From Blastomussa wellsi (taxonomy: Eukaryota > Cnidaria > Anthozoa > Scleractinia > Plerogyridae), in assembly GCA_947652115.1 (NCBI GenBank), contig OX393570.1:12393115-12457114 (forward strand): 64,000 nt of DNA, in the 5' to 3' direction. The stretch's first letter is position 1. Each line of letters starts with the position of its first letter. Under the pieces are notes generated by a model that saw only the letters and a list, made by a program, of their open reading frames with translations, had not been told where the DNA came from and did not search any database. Below, in pieces: positions 10,991-21,969 of this stretch. The translations under genes and the position numbers were made by a program.

Positions 10991-11528
10991 CGTGATCTTG
11001 ATGAGTCCTAATCTGAACCTGCAATATGGTCATGTGATACTGGTCAGTGGATTCCTTGTTTTGACAGCTGTCAATCGATCATATACAAAAGTCATTTTGA
11101 AAGTTTTTTATGGCAACAGACCTGGGTAATGCTATTTCCTGCCACAAAATGTGGGTTGCCACCAGCACCTCGTTCCCATGCCTAATCCATGCGTATGTAT
11201 GCTGGCAACCACCAAATTTTCTCTTAATGGGTTTACTAATTTCTATAGGTATGGATGCTTCGCTCGTGCCGAAGCAAGCCACGTGTCCTGTTTATTGCAA
11301 AAGTTCAAACAACTAAACACCCACCATTTTTTCTTTCAAATTTCTGTCCCTAGTGAAAATTTGCATAATAGAGTACGCTATATTTGGGCTTTAACCCTGA
11401 ACTTCATGTAATCGCCACACAAATCACAACTCCAGACTGTAAACAGCAAACTGTTAAGAAGAACATCACACTTTTCAACTTAGTTCAAGTTGTGCGTTAT
11501 TGTTTGATATTTTTTCCTTGTTTTGTAG

Positions 11529-11614
11529 CCCTTCTCTTCAGTTTGAGGCGGCTTGGGCCTTAACAAATATTGCCTCAGGCACTTCAGAACAAACAAAGGC
11601 TGTTGTTAAAGCTG
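11529..11614 (+). CDS. KPNA3/KPNA4-like: Importin alpha exon 7 (ARM 2)
   Basis: Reads (N)[17 protein letters not shown] followed by [11 protein letters not shown](G). It contains the W-x-x-x-N pair of the major NLS-binding groove (AAWALTN). Enters phase 2, leaves phase 1 with donor GTGAGT. It is followed by the largest intron of the window (14,706 bp). Confidence 0.96.
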
Positions 11615-12283
11615 GTGAGTACAAAAATCAAAGGCTTGTTGAGCCACCTTATGGGATTTGTTAATTATGCCTTCCTTCGCCTTTTGTGTAAATAAGCGTT
11701 TCACTTGGAATGTGTTGTTGTTTAATGAGCAGCAAAGAGGTGAAAGTCTTTATATCAACTAGACACATAACTGCATGTACTCAGGCTTCTCTTTAGGAAA
11801 TCAACTTGATTTATATGAAGCCCAGCATGAAGAAGTATATCTTGCGATAATGTCCGCCAGTTGCTTAGCAACAAAATCACATCAAAGTCTGTTTTTGTTG
11901 TGCCTGAGGTTTTTCTGTCAAAAATTTGCATATTTTTGTGAAATCCATCTTTGATTTCATGTTATATTAAGGTAAATGGATTCAAGTCTTCAGATTTCAG
12001 CTATCGTACTGGGTGACTTTGCTTATGATCTTGGCTTTTTTTATCTTTGTTTGTTGAAATCTGGTTGTAAAAAATGTTAAACTATGCTTTGGAAATTAGA
12101 CAGGAAAAAATAAAAGTAATTGATAGTAGTGTAAAGGTTGTGTTACACGGACAACTTGCAACAATGATTTTTCGCACAGCAATTTTGGTAACAAGTTTCG
12201 AGTTTTTGACTTGGGTTCAAAAACTCGCAATGTTTTGTCACATGAAATTGTTTATAAAGTGATGAAATAGGAGTTGCACTTGT

Positions 12284-12390
12284 GTGTATCCGTATGTTAC
12301 TCGTACGTATCTGTATGTTCCTGCATGTACCTGTATGTTAGTCTATGTTACTTGCATGTATTTGTATGTACCCATACGTCTCGTGTGTTA
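12284..12390. repeat. Degenerate TGTATGTTAC / TGCATGTA minisatellite
   Basis: About 100 bp of variants of a 10-12-bp word (GTATGTTACTCGTACGTATCTGTATG). The frame at 12284-12469 is merely this repeat translated (TYLYVPACTC-like). Confidence 0.7.
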
Positions 12391-12489
12391 CTCCTGTTGC
12401 GTTTTAGTCATGATCTGCTTAATCTTTAAATCTCTCATTATATTGATATCAGCACCGTTGAGGTTTTGACAAGTTTGATAAGTGGAATG

Positions 12490-13372
12490 TACCCTGGGTG
12501 CCAGAGGCTGCACAGTTTCCGCAGTTTCCGAGTTTGCGCAGTCATGAGCAGTTTCCGGTTTCGGTCTTTGTCTTTGTTTTGACCCGTGTGAATGGCCTCT
12601 GGACCAGAGCGCTATTTCTTTGATTAGGCTGGTCCAGTGACAGGCCTGTTTAAGTTAGTATAGTCCAGATTTTGGACTAGCGAGCTGATTGGCTCCTAAT
12701 GACCACCTATGGGATTTTTGATCTAACAGACACTGTGACTGGTTGCCAAGAATGGCAACGCTAGTGGTTTAGAAGCTGTCCAAACAAACAAACCATCAAA
12801 CAGTTGCGCATCTTAATTTAGTGATGACGGCGTTCAAAGTTTCTTCTTCACCCACGGAATCTTTTGAGAGAGCATTACACAGCCAGTGGCCTCGAAACTT
12901 TCGAAGGGCTCAACAAGTTAAGTGCCGAGCAACATGATGGGGTGGATCATTTGATTCACCGCGAGGATGTTTGAGCTGTATTGCTGACCGGCTTTGGAAA
13001 ATCTTTGTTATTCCAGCTTATTCCTGGACTGTGTGTCGAGCTCAACTAATTGAAATACAGCCATTACCCGAAAAGGACTGTAGTGATTGTTGTTTGTGCC
13101 CTGAATGCTCTTGTTGAATGCTACATGATGGAGTTGAATCAACGAGGCATTTATCGAAAATCCATTTCTGTCATCTCTTCACATGCCAGTGCATGTGATC
13201 ACAGTTGGAGACTTTCACTTTGATTGATTAAAAGATAATTAGATTAAAGTGATCAAAGTTCAACGGGAACGGTTAATTATAGAGCTCCGGACCAGAGGTT
13301 TCTCTCGCGGCTTTGCTGCTCGTGGTGACGGCCTTCAGCCGCCAAAGCGAAGTTCCCCTGGTACCTAGGGTA
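12490..13372 (+). mobile_element. TIR transposon with 9-bp target duplication and RecQ-like helicase remnant (883 bp)
   Basis: Ends TACCCTGGGTGCCAG and (complement of) TACCCTAGGTACCAG match at 13 of 15 positions. A perfect 9-bp direct repeat AGTGGAATG flanks it (12481-12489 and 13373-13381). From about 12985 one plus frame reads LTGFGKSLLFQLIPGLCVEL, a Walker A box of the RecQ-helicase type. After one stop codon it continues KRTVVIVVCALNALVECYMM, a motif Ia-like stretch. No DDE transposase is seen. The 9-bp duplication suggests a Mutator-like or other 8-9-bp-duplicating transposase acting in trans. Confidence 0.75.
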
Positions 13373-13627
13373 AGTGGAATGAGGCATGTTGCCAAGAAAA
13401 GCTGAACGTTTGGAAATCGTTAGTGCTTGTTTCATTTGTAATCTAAAAGGAACGTATCACTGGCTTGAAACAACAACACAAAAACACGCCAGTTACCAAA
13501 AAAGATCTGCATACTTTTCAGCTACATATATACCTTGTAACCGCCTTATAACTTGTCAGCAATTTGTATTTCATAAAGAAGAAGAACTCAAAATTGCTGC
13601 CTTCAAGCGCTTTATTCGAGTCGAATC

Positions 13628-13908
13628 ATGCCCGATCGTTGTGAAGTACACGGCTGCGGCAATCAATCAGATATGAAAGCAGGTATTTCTGCTCATTTTA
13701 ATCCTACAATAAAAAGTGAGTGCGCACTCACCGAGCAAACTTCAACCTGAGCGGAAAGATTGTGGTGTGTTCTGTTCACTTTGCGGAGGGATGTTTTTCA
13801 AGGGCGTTTCATATGGAAAGCTGTCGTCGTCGGCTTATCCCTGGCTCAGTTCCTACAATATGGAAGATCCAGCCAATGAAACAATCATCCGAACAACAAC
13901 ACCGCAAG
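13628..13908 (+). pseudogene. THAP-domain zinc finger remnant
   Basis: The ATG at 13628 opens MPDRCEVHGCGNQSDMKAGI then SAHFNP. A second frame continues with RTHRANFNLSGKIVVCSVHF and RRLIPGSVPTIWK. Together these show the C2CH pattern of a THAP zinc finger (CxxxxC ... CSVHF) and the closing V-P-T-I motif that replaces AVPTIF. The two parts are out of frame and some residues between (including the central Trp) are missing. The piece ends at a good donor (GCAAG/GTAAGT at 13909). THAP domains are common in P-element-type and Kolobok transposases and in genes domesticated from them. No transposase body follows, and the element borders are unknown. Confidence 0.72.
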
Positions 13909-14336
13909 GTAAGTCTTGTTTAATTTTATCTACACTGATATAAGCTTCAGTATTGCGTCAGTCATGAAGTTTTCTTTTTCGTTAGAAGTATCCTATGTGT
14001 TCATAGACGTCTCTGCGATTTGTTTAGATTTTTCAAGTACAGTAGTTCATTAAGTTATTGTTTATTTACCGAAGAGCCTTTTAATGGTTTCAAAAGTTTT
14101 CAAATGGTTTTTTTTGCTCAAGTACAGCTTTTTATATTCACTTTGCACATGGATCAAAAATGAGCTCTTGCATTCACATTGCCAGTGACATTCTTCATCT
14201 GAATTTCCATCTGCAGGAGCTGGGCATTCAGTGGGTTTTCTTTACTTTAGATGTTCTTCACCTTGGGTAATTGCTTTTCCATTCGCTGGCTAGAGATAAT
14301 GATGTGAGTGAAACTCATTTTTATTTGAATTTTTCA

Positions 14337-15430
14337 TAGCCTGCACAGCAGACGGTTTTTGGTGGGGGAATGCTTCAAAAACAGCGATCACGAAAGACCA
14401 AATAACCGCCTGCCCGTAAACTTGTTTCTGAAGACGCCACCTCCAAACAGCTAGCTGTCAAAGGTCGGTTTTTTACACAATATCAAGCGTGAATTCAAAA
14501 CAAACTCACGTAACATCAGTGGTATTTTTTTAAAAAATCTGACCGTTTATCCGATCGTGTTTGGGAACCCATGTGACTCAAAAGTGAGAAACGCTCATGC
14601 GGCAAGGCAGCAAGTGTTATCAAGAAATGAAGCCACCGATTTTAAAAGCTGGAAGGATTTTTCTCAGATTTAACAAGCGAATAAACAGTGAAGAGTTTGA
14701 AACTCACCTTTTTCCTGTACACGTTTTTACAGTGTGAGACTCGTCCACTACCACTGCTGCTGGGCTTTGATACAATTTGCTATGGTTGTCTTTTAGCTTC
14801 TTTTAGGACTTCAAGAAATTTATTATCGCGAATACCTGTTCGGCGGTGCAGTAGATGAACTGGTGGTGTCACTACGATTTTGGAAATGTTACCGCTGTTT
14901 AGCTCCTCAGCAGTGCATTTCATTGAACGCAATTCCATAATCTGATCGATCAGGCTTTTCAACGGCGAAAATTATGACTAAAACGCTGGTTGTGCTATTC
15001 TTTCCCGCTTGATTCAAACACTCGTGTCTTTCAACCAGAACACATTGAATATCATACTCTTGTCGAAACCAGTCGGAAGAATCGCTAGAACATCCTTCCC
15101 ATTAATCAAATCTTTCACTGCTAATAGCTGTTCTTCTTTGAGGATGATCCTTCAATTACTTTCTTTCAATTCATTGATTGTATCAAGAAAGTTCACAGGT
15201 CCATCTTTCAAGAAAGAGTCATAAATGGTATCTGATGCTGACAGATTGATTGACAAATTTCAGTAACAACCAATCAAAATTTTCCGTCCCTCTGTGGACG
15301 GACAATTCAGTTGACCCTAGTTTACGGGCAGGCAGGAATTGCAACATCCACCCTACCCCCTACCCCTTTCTTTTTTCCTCTCCCCAGTGTTCGCATGCTC
15401 CAAATGGCAGCCGGAGGAAACATTTTTTTG
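14337..15430. mobile_element. TAGCCTGC-ended TIR element region, right border unresolved
   Basis: The left end TAGCCTGCACAGCAGACGGTTTTTGGTG closely matches the end of the complete MITE at 50867-51041, including the subterminal AATGCTTC.AAAACAGCGATCACGAAA. Near the right, AGTTTACGGGCAGG (about 15317) mirrors CCTGCCCGTAAACT (about 14410). AGTGTTCGCATGCTCC with its pyrimidine-rich neighbour is the reversed interior of the same MITE. No final TAGCCTGC copy was found, so the right border could be truncated or rearranged. It encloses a helicase remnant on the minus strand. Confidence 0.55.
14705..15235 (-). pseudogene. RecQ-like SF2 helicase remnant
   Basis: The minus strand reads, in order, ILKEEQLLAVKDLINGKDVL (Q-motif region), AILPTGFDKSMIFNVF (Walker A, with Asp where Gly is expected: GFGKS to GFDKS), SPLKSLIDQIMELRSMKC (motif Ia), a diverged middle, and VVVDESHTVKT (motif II, DESH). 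The last piece ends at a donor-like AAAAG/GTGAGT. Order and spacing match the N-terminal half of RecQ-family DNA helicases. In-frame stops and frame changes make it dead; the Asp substitution alone should abolish ATP binding. Whether it was ever transposon cargo or a captured host exon is unknown. Confidence 0.75.
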
Positions 15431-16480
15431 ACCCCAAATTGCTAGATGGCAGCCAAAACTTTATTTACTGTAGCTTCCAGCTGGCACACAGGCCAAAAAG
15501 TTAATTTCATACCCTGCTAGTCCTTACAATTAGTTAAGTTGCTGTGTTGTATTACAGGTTATTTTTCAAGTCAGACAGTATTCTGAATTCATTTACAGAT
15601 TAAAACAAAAGGTGACACAAAAAGATCCTGCAATACTACACACTAGACTTTCCAATACAAGTTGTCCAAAGTTGTGGGCTGGAATGAACATTACCCAGTA
15701 ACTAACCAATCAAAGGGCTCCATGAGCCACGACTGAATTGTTTTAAAAAACGTCATTTTGCCTTTTATTTATGTACAATCTTGGACAAAACTAGTTGAGA
15801 CAAACAAATATTGCACTTTATTTGAGAATGCCTTGACTTACAAGTAGGTGTAAAATGTTTAATCCCCCCTCTCCCCCTGCTCAATGTTGTCTCGTGTGAT
15901 TTACAATTCACTCTACTTTGTTCTGGCAACACAACACCGAAAAACATTGAAATGGGGGAGGGGGGGGGGGTTGGACAATAGCAGCTGTAGTACCCAAATT
16001 GGTGGCAATTTGTAGAAGTGTCTCAACAGTTTTATCCAAGATTGTAGATAGTTAAGGAAAATATGAACAACATTTTTTTTAATATATCTAATAAATAATA
16101 ACCGAAATGATATTTTTAATATATCTTTTTCAATGTTCATTATGCGATGCAAGGTGTACAAAAATAGCTTGACTGTACTGGTTCACCAAGAACGATTTTC
16201 TAGTTAAAGGTAACTTAAGTGACTGTTTCAAAAATCAGGATCAAATGTCAAATGGATTGTGCTGCAAGGAAATAACTTGACTATTCAATTCATGTAATTT
16301 AAGAAAAATAATAACCTGAAAAAATTGAAAACCATTTTTTCTATTAACTGGTTTGATTCTATTGAACAGACAGCATCACTTTGTATATTTGGGAGGAAAT
16401 GAAAGGTAACTTACAAAGGAAATAGGGAATATCCTTGGCCCTATTCACACACTGGCGTTTTAAACATGCATAATACCATT
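15431..16480. other. Intronic sequence without recognised features
   Basis: It contains a G-run (about 15955-15970) opposed by a C-rich stretch near 15865, and AT-rich DNA. Nothing coding is recognised. Confidence 0.5.
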
Positions 16481-16738
16481 AACTTGCTGATAATAGCAAA
16501 TTACAAAATGGAGGGTAGGTGCCAATTGAGAGCAACACAGGCAATGAGCAAGCAAGTGTGGTCAAAAGGCAAATAAAGAGGGGGTAACCATGGCAACTTC
16601 ACACGGGTCACCTCCCCCTGGCACCTGTCACACTGAGTTCTCAGTGGAGAATAAGTATACTTACCTATAGACACAGGAACCCACCATGAACCAAGAGGTG
16701 GGTGGGAGGGGGCAAACCCCAAGGCAAAGCAACAAAGC
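16481..16738 (-). repeat. DIRS-type terminal segment, second copy
   Basis: 16481-16610 is a near-identical direct repeat of 21504-21632 (GCAAATTACAAAATGGAGGG, GTGCCAATTGAGAGCAAC, AAAGAGGGGGTAACCATGGC). The latter lies immediately beyond the recombinase end of the DIRS-like remnant, so this is probably the outer part of the same or a sister element. It is cut off by the Tc1 element at the TA at 16739. Confidence 0.55.
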
Positions 16739-18018
16739 TACAGTATTGTGCAAAAGTAATGCAAACGAACTTCGACGAAATTCCTAGCTTTTCATTGCTT
16801 TTCAAAGAAATTTCGTTGGAAGTGATAATTGCCCCGACATTTCGTGGCATTTCGGGACGTCTATTGTTTCGATCCACTCGAAAGTTCGAGCAGTAGTTTG
16901 CTGTGTTTGGTTATTTGCCGCGAAATTTCGAGTGATATTTCGCTCTTCATTAAAGTTCGTAGCGAAATTTTGAGCGACCTTTCGCGAAGTTCAAAGTGTT
17001 CTGAGCAACGTTTGCTGTGTTCGAAGTATGAATTTTCCTTCTCTATCGTTATGTTGGGCCAGCATGAAACATAACCAAAACACGCTTGCTGATTTAAGTC
17101 CATAATTAACTCGACTTTCTGCTCTCTGAAACTTACCTTGTTAGTCCACAAGGAAAACTTAAATGGAAACTTGGTACAAACCATTGCAGTTTGATTAAAG
17201 AAAATTCAGCGCTCACACCACATGTTGCCGAGAACGCCATGTACTGCATGTAAAAACATACGATGTTTCCCACTGTAATCCCAGTCCCTGCACGGGTTTG
17301 TTATTATTGCTACCATTGAGACATGTTGTGTATAGCAACAGACAACAGATTTCACGTTCATTCGCCTTCAAGCATTGGGACAGTAAATTGGTAACCTTGC
17401 CAAAAGTCTTAGACTACACAAGAACTCTAATTGAGGTCCTTGACAAACAAGGCCTTCCTCCAGCTGGGATATTAAGGTCCTTGAAGAATGAAGGATTGTC
17501 AGTCTCGCTAGCGTCACTCAAATTATCAAGAAGCTTCGAATTACCGGCTCTGTGGCAAATTTACCGCGTTCGGGGAGACCGAAAAAGCTGTCTGAGGAAG
17601 CAAAAGCTATGTTAGATCAGCAAATGCAAAAAAATGATGAGACGACTAGCAGCCAGATCCAGAAGAAGCTCGCGAAATACGGAATTTCCATATGTTCTGC
17701 AACCGTGAGAAGGATGAGAAAGAAGCTTGGTTGGACTCTGCAGAAAACGGCGTATTGTCAGCTCATACGGGTGTCAAACAAGGTGAAACTACTGGAGTAT
17801 GCTCGGCATGTGTTGGAAAGTGGTGACACTTTCGACAATGTCATCTTGTCGGATTAATGCTCGTTTCCCTTCAGCAGTACCGTTGTACCTGCTACAGGAA
17901 GGTCAACGAACCGATGAAGTGTAAGCCGAAACCAAAACATCCAGTGGAGGTTCACATTTGGGGAGGGGTAAGCAGACATGGTGCCACAAAGATTTGCATC
18001 TTTGATGGCATCATGGAT
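16739..18018 (+). pseudogene. Tc1/mariner transposase remnant, 5' part
   Basis: Begins at a TA with CAGTATTGTGCAAAAGTAATG, a Tc1-type terminal sequence. Plus frames from about 17400 give a paired-like helix-turn-helix region (ILRSLKNEGLSVSLAS, then KKLRITGSVANLPRSGRPKK with the GRPR-like hook) and TSSQIQKKLAKYGISICSAT. Next comes VILSD, the first catalytic Asp, directly followed by a stop (TAA) where Glu is usual and a one-base frame change. SLQQYRCTCYRKVNEP and VHIWGGVSRHGATKICIFDG follow. The remaining transposase is displaced 3.3 kb by a LINE at 18019-21299 and resumes at 21313. Confidence 0.85.
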
Positions 18019-18336
18019 TTTTTTTTATTTTTTTTATTAAAAGGTAAAACGCTTGTTTTTTATTTATTAAGATTTTTTGACAAAGACTACAACAAATTAA
18101 ATGACTGCTAACAACTTGCAATACGCTAAGTTACTACTTACAACTTACTTTCAAACATCACTTACAATACTTATCATTACAATGCCTATTTACATTTTAC
18201 AATATAATACACTAGAAATAAATAAATAAAAAGAAAAGAAATAAAACAAACACCTCCAAACAGTTGCCTTTACAGGTTTTTGTTTAACTGTCACAAAAGG
18301 GAAAGTGACACAAAATACATTTAGAGAAACTTCAAA

Positions 18337-18800
18337 CTAAGATGAAACAAGGGGAAGCAGAGGCTCCCACTTCGTGTAATGATAGTTAAGATTATTTCTC
18401 TCTCTCGCAATGAAGTGTTCTAATTTGTAGGTACTCTTGATTCTCTCTAGTAACAGTCTTGGAGATAAGAGCCTATCATTTAATATAAAGAAATAAAGGA
18501 GGTATTTGCCTTCAAGGATGATATAGTTAATTGAATTATTGTAAATTTCTTTATTATTGAGTCTGAAAATAACATCTGTGATTTCAAAGTCCTTAGAGAT
18601 CTTTAGTTGGTCTCTGAACAAATTAACTACTTCTTTCCAGTACGTATTTACGTGTGAACAGTGGTGTAGTGTTCTAGAGTTGCTATTTCCATTTTACATA
18701 AGTAGCATAAGGGAGAGTCAACTTTTTTGAACTTGTGAAGCATGTTGTTTGTGCAGAGAATCCTATTTAAAACATTCTGTCGTGTTAGTTTAGGAATGTG
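18337..18800 (-). pseudogene. LINE ORF2 C-terminal remnant
   Basis: After the deletion junction near 18800 the minus strand reads THIPKLTRQNVLNRILCTNN, then CYLCKMEIATLEH, a Cys-x2-Cys...His pattern as in the zinc-knuckle-like C-terminal region of L1-type ORF2. A 94-codon frame (18621-18337) completes the tail. The sequence is joined directly to the post-endonuclease stretch AEKTDD, so the YxDD-containing core was lost in one deletion. Confidence 0.65.
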
Positions 18801-18804
18801 GGTG

Positions 18805-20035
18805 TCATCTGTTTTTTCAGCATAGAGGTTAGCATAAAAAGAATAGATTTCCTTCGCAATTTTGTCAGGATTAGTGGTTACTTTTCCATCTGACTGAAGA
18901 AGCTTTCTTACAGAGCTCTTTTTCTTCTTCTTATTTTCGACGTGGCACGTGAACGGATTATTGAGCCCATTGTTATGTAACTGTATTCTCTTTCATATTC
19001 TACTTTCAGCCTTTCTAAATTATCTAAATTCTCTCTTGTTGGGAATGCAGCTACCGCTTCTTCGCATGTCTTTAATTTGGTCTCAGTTAATTTCATGTTG
19101 TCTTTTCTCAGGCGCGCTATTTGTTTACTATATGAAATAGTTTCTTGGCGAGTTTTGTGCTTAATCCAGTCCCACACTATTCTTGGGGCACTGCAGAAGT
19201 CGATTTCCGCCTTCCATTCAGGAAACTTCTCACGCATCAGAAGAACATAGTTATTGTCCTCCAGAAGGCTATTATTTAATTTCCAAAAGGATGGACCGTG
19301 ATGTTGTTTGCCTATGCTATCTATTTCAAGAACTATTGCAGAGTGGTCGGTTTTAATAGCAGGTACAATGTCAGCTTTAGTAACGTCATCTTGCAATGTA
19401 TTGCTGATAAACCAGTAGTCTAGTCGTCTTTGAATAAAGGGTGATTTTTGTCTCCAAGTAAAGCTTTTATTCCCAGGATTCCGAATTCTCCAAATATCAA
19501 TTAACTCGTTCTCCAATAACACATCATCGAGACGTTTGGCCGATTCTTTAAGAGTCTGATTCCCACCTAGACCGTCAATGGAGGGATTAAGAGTTACATT
19601 AAAATCTCCACCAAGTTAGATCGTACATTCTTTGTAGTGATCTTCTTCGTTAATAAGATTAGATACTTTTTCGAAAAACTGGGATTGCAGTGTTGTTGTA
19701 TTTGGTGCGTAAATGTTTAGCAACAGAAAGGGAACATCCTGTATAGTGCACTCTAAAAAAATAAACCTTCCTTCCTCATCAGCCTTAAAAGATTTGAATT
19801 CAAAATCAAGCGTATTTCGTATGAGTATGGCAACCCCATGACTATGAGGAGAACCGTGAGCGAAGAAGAAATTACCCCGCCATTGTGATTTCCATTGATT
19901 TTCAATATCTTTAGTACTGTATGTCTCTTGGAGAAAGCAAATATCTGCCTTTTGTTTAGTTAGCCAATTAAAGATTCCTTTTCTGTTTTCGAAAGTGCGA
20001 ATTCCACGGACATTGAGAGAGAGAGAGCTTTAAAT
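18805..20035 (-). pseudogene. LINE ORF2 endonuclease domain remnant
   Basis: Minus-strand frames read NVRGIRTFENRKGIFNWL, LQET (catalytic Glu), SHGVAILI, FLLLNIYAP, GGDFNVTLNPSIDG (Asp and Asn pair), RLDYWFISN, and IKTDHSAI (terminal Asp-His). These are the ordered motifs of the EEP/APE-type endonuclease of L1 and Tx1 LINEs, which nicks the target DNA. One in-frame stop precedes the GGDFN motif, so the domain is inactive as it stands. The longest uninterrupted frame is 19522-18908. Confidence 0.85.
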
Positions 20036-20479
20036 TGTAAATTATTTGCATTGTTTTGCGTCATCACCATATTGGTTGTTAATCACTTTGAAGACATAAC
20101 TTATGTCACCCCTTTACTACATGGTTCCTGATTGGTCGGTGGTTTAAACGACATTAAAACACACACAAAATGAAAAACAAAAGAAAAACAATAAAAAGAT
20201 AGCCAGTGGAAAATAACTGTTGGAATGCTACGAGTGAGAGAGACCAAGTGTTGCTCTCTTTGTTAGAAGCAACAGACACGCAAATTTGTGAGCTCCTAAC
20301 TTATCGGCGAAAAGAAAAACAATTTTGATTGTGTGTACTCGTGAAGGTTAAAAAAAATAAAAACGAGACTATCAATAGTGAATCAAAGCTGAGGAAATGG
20401 AAAAACTATAAATAACTGACATTTACCTGCCAACAACGCAGAGAATTCTTTAACATTTCTGTCCTTAACAAAACTGATT

Positions 20480-21156
20480 AATATCATGTGTAAAGAAACT
20501 ATGAAGAAGAATCATATTTTACCTCCCTACCGTCAATGAGAAGTTTGTATGGTTCAGTTCTGCTAAAAGCAGCTTTCTTCCCCTGTGCTCGAGCTTCTTC
20601 CATTTCAGGGGTTAGTTTTCTCCTCATATCGAAGACTTGCTTGGGAAAATCCGGACCAATTCCATATCCTGTTTCCTTGTCAATGCAACGTTGACGAGAA
20701 AAAATTGCTTCGCGATCTTTGAAGCGTAGTAAGCGCGCTAAGATAACACGAGGTTTGCTTGCGTTCGACACCGACTTTTTACCAATACGATGTACGCGTT
20801 GAAATTCGATGGAACGAGCATTTCCCATGTTGAGCTTACTCTCGAGGAAGTTGAGAAGGACGTCTTCCGTTAAGTCCTCTGCATCATCCTCTGGAATGTC
20901 ATAAAATCGTAAATTTTAGCGATGGTCGTAAATCTTGTAGCTTAAAAGTTGGATGCGCAGTTTCTCCAATTCTAACTTGGTATTGGCTTCCGATTCTTGG
21001 GGTTTATTTTTCCCAGCTTCTACCTCTCCATCGAGAAATTTAACGCTCTTTTCGAATCACTGCTTGTGCTAGGAATGGCTGCTGAAGCGTGTTCTTCAAA
21101 CACTGGTTGATCTTCTTTTAGCCGCTTGGATTCGTTCGAAACTGTTTCGATAGCCA
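20480..21156 (-). pseudogene. LINE ORF1 remnant (L1 ORF1p-like nucleic-acid chaperone)
   Basis: The ATG at 21156 opens MAIETVSNESKRLKEDQPVF. After frame changes, 20828-20499 reads IEFQRVHRIGKKSVSNASKP, RVILARLLRFKDREAIF and MRRKLTPEMEEARAQGKKAA. R-x-H-R-I-G and P-R-x-I-L-A-R are hallmarks of the RRM-like and C-terminal domains of L1 ORF1p. Two or more frameshifts and stops make it nonfunctional. Confidence 0.75.
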
Positions 21157-21299
21157 TTGGGCTTTACTACCTAGTCTTTTCCTCTTAAATAGGGAAGAAA
21201 ATTCCATACAGAGGAGAGAATGGCACAATAAAACTCAGAAATGATAGGAGCCCACAAAATTCGTGTCTTCACACCGCCATTGCTCAGTCCCAGTCCTCG

Positions 21300-21480
21300 T
21301 GGCATCATGGATGCTGTCCTGTTCTGCAACATCCTGGAAACCACTCTGATCCCATTCGTTAGAGAGAAGCTAGACAAAGCCAGGCAAAGCAAAACCACGA
21401 GGGCGAAATTGCACAGCAATGGCAAAACTATGCATGCCCACAAAGATCATCCGCTGGCCAACAGCAGATCTCCCAGTTAA
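21300..21480 (+). pseudogene. Tc1/mariner transposase remnant, continuation after the LINE
   Basis: Following the duplicated target, the frame reads IMDAVLFCNILETTLIPFVR and EKLDKARQ, which continues ICIFDG before the LINE. The second and third catalytic acidic residues expected downstream (D-N-D-P-K-H and the S-P-D-L-N-P-I-E region) are missing. The sequence passes into unrelated or DIRS-flanking DNA by about 21400. Confidence 0.75.
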
Positions 21481-21969
21481 CTCTGATTATTGAAAATCTC
21501 ATTTAACTTGTCGATAACAGCAAATTACAAAATGGAGGGTAGGTGCCAATTGAGAGCAACGCAGGCAATGAGCAAACAAGTGTGGCCAAAAGGCAAATAA
21601 AGAGGGGGTAACCATGGCAACCTCCCACAGGTCACCAAGGTAAAGGAACTCCAAGACAGATGTAAGTACTTGGAGAAAGGAGGACCTGATGGGAGGCAGC
21701 CATGGGGGCCGACCCTCCAAACAATTAAACTCCAAGTATGTAACTGCGGGGAGGCAACCCCTCCAAGCAAGGCAAGACGGCCAGATAATGCTAACCAGCA
21801 AGAGGGCAATGGGCAACAGTAACCAAGTAACATTCCCTTTTGAAAAATCAAGCAGGCAGAAAACAAATGGCAACAAATATGGGCTACCAAGCAATGCGCT
21901 AATGGAAGCAAGAAGCACAAAAGATGCAGAAGGAAGTAAATAAATTCACACTCACCAAACTATTCCACC

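Larger units (their letters stand above)
18019..21299 (-). mobile_element. L1/Tx1-like LINE, internally deleted, inserted in the Tc1 transposase
   Basis: Flanked by a 13-bp direct repeat TGGCATCATGGAT (18006-18018 and 21300-21312), the target-site duplication of target-primed reverse transcription. The element points to the minus strand, with its A-rich tail at 18019-18048 (seen as T-rich on the plus strand). From its 5' end it has ORF1, then an apurinic-like endonuclease, then a C-terminal stretch. The whole reverse transcriptase core is missing. The length is 3,281 bp against 5-6 kb for typical intact relatives. Confidence 0.88.

Noticed and set aside
12284..12469. Cys/Tyr-rich 61-codon frame
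   Set aside because: It is a translation of the TGTATGTTAC minisatellite.
21499..21920. Two overlapping minus-strand frames rich in Leu, Pro and Cys
   Set aside because: They lie in the noncoding terminal region of the DIRS remnant, are hydrophobic and low in complexity, and share no known domain.
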